From: JBARDN01 sp050736695
GTDB lineage: Bacteria; Desulfobacterota; Binatia; Binatales; Binataceae
NCBI GenBank assembly: GCA_050736695.1
Contig: JBOHWH010000137.1
Span: 1 to 14,415, forward strand
Length of the DNA stretch: 14,415 bases
Direction of reading: 5' to 3'
Shown: positions 6,785-12,430 of the stretch, one piece after another
Layout: every line of letters begins with the position of its first letter
How positions within the stretch are numbered: the stretch's first letter is position 1
Translations under genes and position numbers: made by a program
Notes under the pieces: model-generated
The model's input: only the letters and a program-made list of their open reading frames with translations
Databases searched by the model: none
Told to the model about the DNA's origin: nothing

Positions 6785-7861
6785 ATGGGTCACGAATCCA
6801 GGCTCTCGTTTACTGAAGCGGAAATCCTTTCCAATCCTCCGGTTAAAGAACGGCTCATCGTCAAGGGTGTGAGATGCCACGGCGGTTTCGACGGCGAGGG
6901 CAAGTACGTCTCGCCGCGCACTCTGTGGCGCGTGCCCGCAATCAAGGCATGGCAGGAGCAGCATCTCGCGACCTCCGGACTGCCGCTGGTCGAGATTCCC
7001 GCCGACACCGTCTCGCCCCGGCTGCCCAACGTCGCGCAGGCGAAATATCTGCTGCGCAAAGGCGTGCGCGAGCCGATGATCCGGTCGCTGACCGAGATCG
7101 CGATTATCGAAGGCTTCGGCGCGCAGATTCGCGACCTGCCGGTACCTCCGCTTAACAGCTTCATCAAGGAGAGCACCGAGGGCACCGCGCTGGCGCATCT
7201 GACTTCCGGACTGTTCGAGGCGCACGCGCGCGACGAAGCCGGATGGACCGAAGAGGGCGGTCATCGCCAGATGTGGGAGGCGGCACGCGATGCCGCGTTG
7301 TCGAACCCTGACATTTCGCCCGAGATCTTTGCGGCGATTATCGCGCGCCGCACCGGCGAGCCGCCTGCGCTCTTCCCCGAGCTGGGCGCGCCGGTGGAGC
7401 GGCTCTTGCGCTTCATGGTCAATGTGCTCGCAATCGAGGTTTTCGCCGCTTCGACTTTCCAGTGGGCCGAGGAAATTCTCTCCGATCCCGAGGTCTCCGA
7501 CGCTCCGGTCGCCGCCGCCGATCTGGTGCGCTTCATCCGCTCCGACGAATCGCCGCACGTCGAGTATCTGCGCACCGCGCTCTCGGAAATTTCGGCGCGT
7601 ACGCTTCTGACACAGGACGGCAAGGAAGTTTCGGGCAAGCGCGCGGTGGATACGCTGGTCGAACGTTCGCTGCGCGCGATGCTGCGGCAGAGGATCGTCG
7701 ATCAACCGCCGATGGTGCGCGAGATGATTCGCAAGACCGCCAAGGTCCGCGATATCGACGAGTTGTTCGCCGGCTTCGACGCCCTTGCGACGTCGTGGAA
7801 TCCTCCGGCGCGCTACGCCGACCTTGCGCCAACCACTGCGGGAGCCGCGCAGGGCTACTAA
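6785..7861 (+). CDS. Uncharacterised protein, possibly ferritin-like diiron
   Basis: A 358-residue, largely helical soluble protein that I cannot name. The GTG at 6755 would add ten Arg-rich residues, but ATG 6785 is chosen because AGAGGT (6772-6777) is seven bases upstream. Residues 125-150 (IKESTEGTALAH, then LFEAHARDEAGW) and 203-270 (long helices with AIEVFAASTFQWAEEIL, then FIRSDESPHVEYLRTALSEI) place Glu, His and Asp at helix spacings like the ExxH ligands of ferritin-like or diiron carboxylate proteins. Candidate ligands are E132, H138, E145, H147, E218, E229, E255 and H258. Another His (H160) lies between the blocks. The C-terminus (after 330) is Ala/Pro-rich. It is a single gene with its own promoter and terminator. 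Diiron chemistry is an inference; an alternative is a purely structural helical protein. Confidence 0.85.
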   Translation: MGHESRLSFTEAEILSNPPVKERLIVKGVRCHGGFDGEGKYVSPRTLWRVPAIKAWQEQHLATSGLPLVEIPADTVSPRLPNVAQAKYLLRKGVREPMIRSLTEIAIIEGFGAQIRDLPVPPLNSFIKESTEGTALAHLTSGLFEAHARDEAGWTEEGGHRQMWEAARDAALSNPDISPEIFAAIIARRTGEPPALFPELGAPVERLLRFMVNVLAIEVFAASTFQWAEEILSDPEVSDAPVAAADLVRFIRSDESPHVEYLRTALSEISARTLLTQDGKEVSGKRAVDTLVERSLRAMLRQRIVDQPPMVREMIRKTAKVRDIDELFAGFDALATSWNPPARYADLAPTTAGAAQGY

Positions 7862-7966
7862 GAGAAAACTATCCACAGATTACACAGATTAAGGCGGCGT
7901 GTTCTTAGGAACGCGCCGCCTGGTTTTTCTGAATCTGTGAAATCGGCGAAATCCGCGGTTTCTCTT
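7860..7966. repeat. Palindromic intergenic element around a terminator
   Basis: The left arm 7860-7890 begins AAGAGAAA and ends ACACAGATT. The right arm 7932-7966 reads, inverted, AAGAGAAA at its start and TCACAGATT at its end. The arms flank the strong hairpin at 7892-7921. The element exactly fills the gap between two converging stop codons (7859-7861 and 7969-7971). The CACAGATTACACAGATT stretch resembles palindromic repeats found scattered in many environmental genomes (recalled, not checked). Confidence 0.65.
7892..7928. terminator. Strong rho-independent terminator
   Basis: The 13-base arms 7892-7904 and 7909-7921 pair with one mismatch around the loop TTAG, and the 3' arm is followed by GG and five T residues on the plus strand. 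It would end transcription from the ferritin-like gene. On the minus strand the same hairpin faces asnS transcripts but is followed only by a short, mixed A/T stretch, so termination there may be weaker. Confidence 0.85.
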
Positions 7967-7968
7967 TC

Positions 7969-9267
7969 CTACGGCTCCAGGCGTTCCATCATTCGCGGGA
8001 ACGGGATGCATTCGCGGATGTGATGAATCCCGCAGAGCCATCCTGTCATCCGCTCGATTCCCATTCCGAAGCCCGCGTGCGGCACCGAGCCGTAGCGGCG
8101 CAGGTCGAGGTACCATTCGAACGGCCCGAGCGGTAATTCGTGCGCGAGAATCTTGTTCTTGAGCGTCTCGAAATCATCCTCGCGCTGTCCGCCGCCTATA
8201 ATCTCGCCGTGTCCCTCGGGCGCCAGCATATCGACGCATAACGCGACCTCTTGCCGCGCCGGGTCCTGCTTCATGTAGAAGGCTTTGCACGCGGCCGGGT
8301 AGCGATGCACCATCACGGGGCGATCGAACTCGCTTGAGAGTATGGTCTCTTCGTCGCCGCCAAAATCGTCGCCCCAATTGACGTTCGCGCCCTTCGCTCT
8401 AAGCCGCTCGATCGCTTCGTCATACGTGATTCGCGGATAGGGTGTCCTGGTCGAGGCTTCCAGCTTCGAGACATCGCGTTCGAGCGTCTTTAGCTCCACG
8501 CTCCGCCGCTCGAGCACGCGGCGCACGATATACGAAACGAAATCCTCGGCCAGCGCCATGTCGTCATCGAGATTGAAGTACGCGGCTTCCGGCTCGACCA
8601 TCCAGAACTCCGTCAGATGACGCCGCGTCTTCGACTTCTCCGCACGAAACGTCGGACCGAAGCAGTACACCTTGCCGAACGCGAGCGCGCCCGCCTCCGC
8701 ATAGAGCTGTCCGCTCTGGGTCAGATAAGCTTTGCGATCCTCAAAGTAGTCGAGCTCGAAAAGATTGGTCGTGCCCTCGCACGAAGTTGGAGTCAGGATC
8801 GGCGCGTCGAAGAGCACGAAGCCGCGCTCGGCAAAAAAATCGCGGCATGCCTGCGCAACCTCGCTGCGGATGCGCAAAATCGCATGCTGCCGCGACGAGC
8901 GCACCCATAGATGGCGCTTGTCGAGCAGAAACGCGGGGCCATGCTCTTTGGGTGTGATCGGATAATCCGTGGACGGCGCGATCTGCCGCACGCTCGCGAC
9001 CGTCAGCTCGAACCCGCCCGGCGCGCGCTTGTCCTCGCGCACGATGCCGGTCACTTCGAGCGAGGTCTCCTGTCCCATGTGATCGGCGGCGGCAAATGCG
9101 TGGTCGCCAAGGTCGGCTTTCGACGCTACGCACTGGCATAGCCCGGTCCCGTCGCGCACCAGGAGGAAATGGATCTTGCCGCTCGAGCGCTGGTTGTAAA
9201 GCCATCCGCGCAGCGTGACTTCGTCGCCGACATGACGCGGAAGATCCTCGATATAGACCCACGACAT
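7969..9267 (-). CDS. asnS: Asparagine--tRNA ligase
   Basis: A 432-residue class IIb aminoacyl-tRNA synthetase that charges tRNA-Asn with asparagine using ATP in the cytoplasm. Residues 15-98 form the N-terminal OB-fold anticodon-binding domain (EVTLRGWLYNQRSSGKIHFL). The catalytic core has motif 1 (FFAERGFVLFDAPILTP, 144-160), motif 2 (FGPTFRAEKSKTRRHLTEFW, 203-222) with its conserved Arg, and motif 3 (GFGMGIERMTGWLCG, 399-413) with the ATP-binding Arg at 406. The ending HHIRECIPFPR is characteristic of AsnRS rather than AspRS. Length is typical. AGGA lies just upstream of the ATG, though with a short spacing of about four bases. It diverges from cvpA over 94 bases. A dedicated AsnRS implies direct charging of tRNA-Asn. 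Confidence 0.97.
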   Translation of the reverse strand: MSWVYIEDLPRHVGDEVTLRGWLYNQRSSGKIHFLLVRDGTGLCQCVASKADLGDHAFAAADHMGQETSLEVTGIVREDKRAPGGFELTVASVRQIAPSTDYPITPKEHGPAFLLDKRHLWVRSSRQHAILRIRSEVAQACRDFFAERGFVLFDAPILTPTSCEGTTNLFELDYFEDRKAYLTQSGQLYAEAGALAFGKVYCFGPTFRAEKSKTRRHLTEFWMVEPEAAYFNLDDDMALAEDFVSYIVRRVLERRSVELKTLERDVSKLEASTRTPYPRITYDEAIERLRAKGANVNWGDDFGGDEETILSSEFDRPVMVHRYPAACKAFYMKQDPARQEVALCVDMLAPEGHGEIIGGGQREDDFETLKNKILAHELPLGPFEWYLDLRRYGSVPHAGFGMGIERMTGWLCGIHHIRECIPFPRMMERLEP

Positions 9268-9361
9268 GCGTCCTATTTAAGCACATCAGGGCGCGTCGCG
9301 GAGCAGCGCGCCCGCGTCGCAACCGGAGCGCCCTTCAGGTAGCCTTACGTCGCAGGCGCGG

Positions 9362-9949
9362 ATGAACGCATTCGATTTTGTGGTGGTTGGCGTAGTGGCG
9401 GCGGGGGCGATTTACGGTTTGCGCCAGGGCCTGCTCCGGATGATCACCTCCGCGGTGGCGCTGCTCGCGGCGATTTATGTAGCGTCGGTTTACTACTCGC
9501 GCGCCGGCGAGATCGCGCAGCACGAGTTCGGCGCCGGAGCGACGGCCGCCTCGATCATCGGATACCTGCTCGTATTCATAATAATTTTTTCCGCGATAGA
9601 AGTGGTCGGCACCGCGGCGATCAGGCTAATCCAGGTGGTGCATCTCAGTTGGGCCGACCGGCTTGCGGGAAGCATCCTCGGTGCGGCGCTGATCTGCGTC
9701 GTGATGGGAATCGCGGTGATCCTGGTAGCGGCGGTACTGCCGCCTGACGCGGCGATCCTGCGCGACTCGCGTCTGGCGCCGATGCTGGTGGAATACAACG
9801 ATACGCTCGTGCGCTACATCCCCGACCAGGCCAGGCAGGCATACGATAACAATCGCGAGAATCTGATGCGTTACTGGATTGCGCAGGCCGAAAAAACAGT
9901 GACGCGCACCGGAGCAACTCCGGCGGCGTCACCCTCTGCATCGAGGTAA
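9362..9949 (+). CDS. CvpA-family membrane protein
   Basis: A 195-residue inner-membrane protein of the CvpA (colicin V production) family. Members are needed for colicin V production in E. coli and are more widely linked to envelope stress tolerance; the molecular role is unclear. Four hydrophobic helices are visible at about residues 4-22, 27-45, 60-88 and 100-127. The family hallmark FDFVVVGVVAAGAIYGLRQGLLRMI sits at the N-terminus, and DRLAGSILGAALICVVMGIA lies before the last helix. The soluble C-terminal tail (after 130) is Ala/Thr/Ser-rich at the end. AGG about six bases upstream of the ATG is a weak ribosome binding site. It is divergent from asnS and convergent with trxA. No link to bacteriocins is seen here. 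Confidence 0.88.
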   Translation: MNAFDFVVVGVVAAGAIYGLRQGLLRMITSAVALLAAIYVASVYYSRAGEIAQHEFGAGATAASIIGYLLVFIIIFSAIEVVGTAAIRLIQVVHLSWADRLAGSILGAALICVVMGIAVILVAAVLPPDAAILRDSRLAPMLVEYNDTLVRYIPDQARQAYDNNRENLMRYWIAQAEKTVTRTGATPAASPSASR

Positions 9950-9952
9950 TGC

Positions 9953-9967
9953 GGCGCGATTCGCGCC
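9953..9967. terminator. Short GC hairpin after cvpA
   Basis: GGCGCG-ATT-CGCGCC begins four bases after the cvpA stop. It lacks a T tract, so it may only stall or protect the transcript end. Confidence 0.35.
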
Positions 9968-9984
9968 TTCACCCACGCGCGTCA

Positions 9985-10013
9985 CGATGCTTGCGAAAGG
10001 AGCGCAGGCATCG
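9985..10013. terminator. Hairpin between the convergent cvpA and trxA genes
   Basis: CGATGCTTGCG (9985-9995) pairs with CGCAGGCATCG (10003-10013) at ten of eleven positions around a 7-base loop. The hairpin lies seven bases beyond the trxA stop. No T-run follows on either side, so it is a weak bidirectional terminator at best. Confidence 0.4.
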
Positions 10014-10020
10014 CGCCTCG

Positions 10021-10356
10021 TTAGGCCTCTAAAGCGTGATCGACAGCCTTAATCAGATGGCCGCGCGGAACCGCGCCGACGATCTGGTCCTTCACTTGGC
10101 CGCCCTTGATGATGAGCAGGTTGGGAATGCCGCGCACGCCGTAGCGCGCCGGTACATCCTGGTTGTCGTCAACATTCATCTTCACGACCTTCAAACGGCC
10201 GGCGTAGTCGTTGGCAAGTTCGTCAACAATCGGTGCGATTGCTTTGCACGGACCACACCACGGCGCCCAAAAATCGATCAGCACAGGAGTTGCGGACTTA
10301 AGGACTTCCTGCTCGAAATTACTGTCGGTAACATGAACAATCTTGTCGCTGGACAT
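10021..10356 (-). CDS. trxA: Thioredoxin
   Basis: A 111-residue classic thioredoxin, the cytoplasmic disulfide reductase recycled by thioredoxin reductase. The active site WCGPC is at residues 33-37 within LIDFWAPWCGPCKAIAP, the cis-proline is at 78 in RGIPNLLI, and buried Asp28 is present. Length matches E. coli TrxA (109). The frame extends upstream to 10422, but the ATG at 10356 is preferred: the conserved N-terminus starts here, GGAG lies about ten bases upstream, and a promoter occupies 10394-10422, which would be inside the longer version. No thioredoxin reductase gene is nearby. Identity is secure. Whether this is the main trxA or a paralogue cannot be told from one window. Confidence 0.96.
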   Translation of the reverse strand: MSSDKIVHVTDSNFEQEVLKSATPVLIDFWAPWCGPCKAIAPIVDELANDYAGRLKVVKMNVDDNQDVPARYGVRGIPNLLIIKGGQVKDQIVGAVPRGHLIKAVDHALEA

Positions 10357-10393
10357 TGAGAGCATTCTCCTCGCCGAAGCGTTGCCTAGGATG

Positions 10394-10422
10394 AACATAA
10401 GGACGAGGGATCGCCCAGTCAA
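10394..10422 (-). promoter_or_regulatory. Sigma-70-type promoter of trxA
   Basis: On the minus strand TTGACT (10422-10417) is followed after exactly 17 bases by TATGTT (10399-10394). Transcription would start near 10388, giving a leader of about 30 bases that includes the GGAG ribosome binding site. It is one of the best promoter matches in the window. Confidence 0.7.
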
Positions 10423-10525
10423 GGAAGCCTCCGCGCGGCGCGAATAGACGATCGTTTGACAGCGGAAGCGGTCGGAGACCTAATTCCGGCTCACCATCGG
10501 GAGGTTGTCGATAATCGCCAAGCCT

Positions 10526-10924
10526 GTCTGAATCCTCCCCCATGGTTTGACATGGGGAGGATTAAAGGAGGGGGTGCGGGATTTCTTCCGCGCACTGAGC
10601 ATCTCCGGCGATCAAACTTGACGAAGAACGAACGACCTTGGCGTGCATCGACAGTCTCTGCGGGACCACAAAATGACAAATTTGTCCTGTCAGCCTGAAC
10701 CGAGGCTGCCGGGATGAAGGATCTCCGGGAAGCGATTCGACCGCTCCTGGCATGAATGCGAATTCTCTTTCTGTCAGTAGTGCGGCTCGCCCGTCCGGAA
10801 CAAAGCGCGCACGGCGGCCAATCGGGCGGATCTCGCGTGGGCCGACGGCCGTCGGTGCGGCGGAAGAATCCCGCACCCCCTCCCTTAATCCTCCCCATGT
10901 CAAACCATGGGGGAGGAATCAGAC
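10526..10924. mobile_element. 399-base MITE-like element with 70-base terminal inverted repeats
   Basis: Arms 10526-10595 and 10855-10924 are inverted copies, differing by two substitutions and two single-base indels by eye. Each arm also contains its own hairpin, in which CCTCCCCCATG faces CATGGGGAGG. The 259-base interior carries no gene. It holds a perfect 12-base palindrome GACAAATTTGTC (10675-10686), a hairpin CAGCCT/AGGCTG (10691-10708) and a perfect 14-base palindrome CCGACGGCCGTCGG (10842-10855) at the inner edge of the right arm. No transposase is present and no target-site duplication is obvious. It lies between the trxA promoter and the stop of nitronate monooxygenase copy 2 (10946). 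It could be a non-autonomous element or two facing copies of one repeat. Confidence 0.8.
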
Positions 10925-10945
10925 GAGCTCGGCGCTCACAAACTC

Positions 10946-11947
10946 TCAGCGCAGTGGCGCCGCGGAATGCTGCGTCGCGTCGCGATCGGTCATCAGCCTT
11001 GCGGCGGTCCGGAACGCGGCTTCAGTCTCGCGGATCAAATCGGCGAACACTTCTGCCGCAGGCTTGATCTCCTTGATCAACCCCGCTCCCTGCCCGGTCG
11101 GCATAAACGTGCGCTCCGGATCGGCCTCGCCGCGGCGGGTTCCGGTGTAGTTCATCACGCCGTTGCGCTGCGAAATCATCGACTGTTCGGGGAACGGCTT
11201 GATCTTCGACGGATCGCGCTCCCATTCCATCGCGTATGACGTGCGAATTACGCGGCACGGTTTGCCGGTGTAGCATCGTGTGCGGATCGTGGTGTCCTCG
11301 TGCGCCTTCAGAATCGCTTCGCGATAAACGTCGGCGGCCTGCGCCTCGGGCGTTGCGATAAACCGCGTGCCGATCACGACACCCTGCGCGCCGAGCGTAA
11401 GCGCGGCTGCGATCTGGCGACCGTCCGCGATTCCGCCCGCTGCGAGAACCGGCAGCTTGATCGCGTCGATCATCTGCGGCACCAGCGACAGCATCCCGAT
11501 CTCTCCGGTATGCCCTCCCGCCTCGGTGCCCTGCGCGACGACTACATCGACGCCGGCCGCTTGCGACTTCTCGCCATGATGCACTTTCCCGCACATCGCG
11601 ACGACTTTCATCCCATGCTCATGCATCGTCTGGATAAACTCGGTCGGCACCGCGAGGCCGGCCACGAAGATGCGGACCTTCTCTTCGATCAGCACCGGCA
11701 TATGCGGGCGCATCATGTCGGGAATCGGCGCGAGCAGATCGACGGCGAAGGGCTTGTCGGTGAGTTCGCGAGTCTTGCGGATTTCGGTGCGCATTTCTTC
11801 GGGCGAAAGCGACGCCGCGCCGATCACGCCCAAGCCGCCAGCGTTGGATACCGCCGCGACCAGCTTGTGCATCGCGACGCCGCCCATTCCGGCCAGCAGA
11901 ATTGGGTACTTGATTCCAAAATAATCGCAAATCGGGGTCTGAAGCAT
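10946..11947 (-). CDS. Nitronate monooxygenase / 2-nitropropane dioxygenase family FMN enzyme (copy 2)
   Basis: A 333-residue paralogue of the protein at 3974. The same FMN TIM-barrel landmarks appear: YPILLAGMGG (14-23), SNAGGLGVIGAASL (34-47), QGTEAGGHTG (139-148) with the probable catalytic His146, AAGGIADGR (169-177) and GAQGVVIGTRF, then the TGKPCRVIRT block and GQGAGLIKEIKPA near the C-terminus. Oxidation of alkyl nitronates, or a related FMN-dependent oxidation or reduction, is expected. The frame is open to 12025, but ATG 11947 is used because the domain begins immediately after it and GGAG lies about 13 bases upstream. The added residues would overlap the promoter at 12000-12029. It differs from copy 1 by shorter loops near residues 70-95, so it is an old paralogue rather than a recent duplication. 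Confidence 0.92.
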   Translation of the reverse strand: MLQTPICDYFGIKYPILLAGMGGVAMHKLVAAVSNAGGLGVIGAASLSPEEMRTEIRKTRELTDKPFAVDLLAPIPDMMRPHMPVLIEEKVRIFVAGLAVPTEFIQTMHEHGMKVVAMCGKVHHGEKSQAAGVDVVVAQGTEAGGHTGEIGMLSLVPQMIDAIKLPVLAAGGIADGRQIAAALTLGAQGVVIGTRFIATPEAQAADVYREAILKAHEDTTIRTRCYTGKPCRVIRTSYAMEWERDPSKIKPFPEQSMISQRNGVMNYTGTRRGEADPERTFMPTGQGAGLIKEIKPAAEVFADLIRETEAAFRTAARLMTDRDATQHSAAPLR

Positions 11948-11999
11948 CGGACTATTACTCCTCGAAGTGAGCGGCCGAGAGGGCTCGCCCCTGACCGAC

Positions 12000-12029
12000 C
12001 CTATACTGTGGTCCGGCGCGAACAATCAA
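12000..12029 (-). promoter_or_regulatory. Putative promoter of nitronate monooxygenase copy 2
   Basis: On the minus strand TTGATT (12029-12024), an 18-base spacer and TATAGG (12005-12000). The expected start of transcription near 11993 gives a leader of about 46 bases. Confidence 0.45.
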
Positions 12030-12103
12030 GCCGATCGTGTAGCGCGGCGGCGTGCGGATATGGCGCGGGACTTCGGCCTGATGGCATAATCGCGGTTTCC
12101 AGC

Positions 12104-12195
12104 GGAGAGGTGGCCGAGCCCGGTTTAAGGCGCACGCCTGGAACGCGTGTAAACTCGAAAGGGTTTCGGGGGTTCGAATCCCCCCCTCTCCGCCA
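12104..12195 (+). tRNA. tRNA-Ser (anticodon GGA)
   Basis: A complete class II tRNA with an encoded CCA end (12193-12195). Acceptor GGAGAGG (12104-12110) pairs with CCTCTCC (12185-12191), and G at 12192 is the discriminator, as in serine tRNAs. The anticodon stem is CACGC/GCGTG (12133-12137 and 12145-12149), with loop CTGGAAC giving anticodon GGA at 12140-12142, reading UCC and UCU codons. The long variable arm (AAACTCGAAAGGGTTT) is typical of serine tRNA. The T arm is GGGGG-TTCGAAT-CCCCC. No duplicated 3' end is visible nearby, so there is no sign of an integrated element at this tRNA in the window. Confidence 0.97.
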
Positions 12196-12354
12196 CCTTG
12201 GCCATGCAACTCACGCGACACGCGCATGCGATTTGCCGAATTCCAACGTGCCGCAGAACCTCAAGAAGTTGAAATTAGTAGATGCGAAATAGGCGGAGAC
12301 CTCATGGATGATACAAATCGAGCCTTGGCCTGTTAATGCCAAGCAGGCAATGAT

Positions 12355-12383
12355 TTGACCTATCCATGCCTGTCAGGTACAAG
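12355..12383 (+). promoter_or_regulatory. Putative promoter of the NHL-repeat gene
   Basis: TTGACC (12355-12360), a 17-base spacer, then TACAAG (12378-12383). Start near 12390 would give a leader of about 40 bases containing GGAG (12418-12421), nine bases before the GTG at 12431. A hairpin CTTGGC (12324-12329) / GCCAAG (12338-12343) lies just upstream. Otherwise 12196-12354 holds nothing I recognise. Confidence 0.5.
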
Positions 12384-12430
12384 TTTAGCCCTTGCTTGGT
12401 TGAATTAGAAATTCTACGGAGTATCGAAGC

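Noticed and set aside
6767..7876. A 369-residue minus-strand open frame nearly as long as the gene opposite
   Set aside because: The plus-strand protein at 6785 has a ribosome binding site, promoter, terminator and coherent helices. The antisense frame is Arg/Gln/Gly-rich without pattern.
9362..9949. A bacteriocin (colicin V) production locus
   Set aside because: The CvpA family name is historical. No bacteriocin precursor, peptidase-transporter or immunity gene is nearby.
10456..10898. Small proteins encoded on both strands of the 399-base element, sharing a Gly/Ile/Lys-rich start
   Set aside because: The similarity of the two peptides arises because both are translated from the inverted arms. 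Neither has a ribosome binding site or domain.
12104..12195. tRNA-Ser as an integration site
   Set aside because: No duplicated tRNA 3' end, integrase or element boundary is visible in the window.
11300..12292. A 330-residue plus-strand open frame
   Set aside because: It is antisense to nitronate monooxygenase copy 2 and runs through the tRNA-Ser gene, so it cannot be a real protein.
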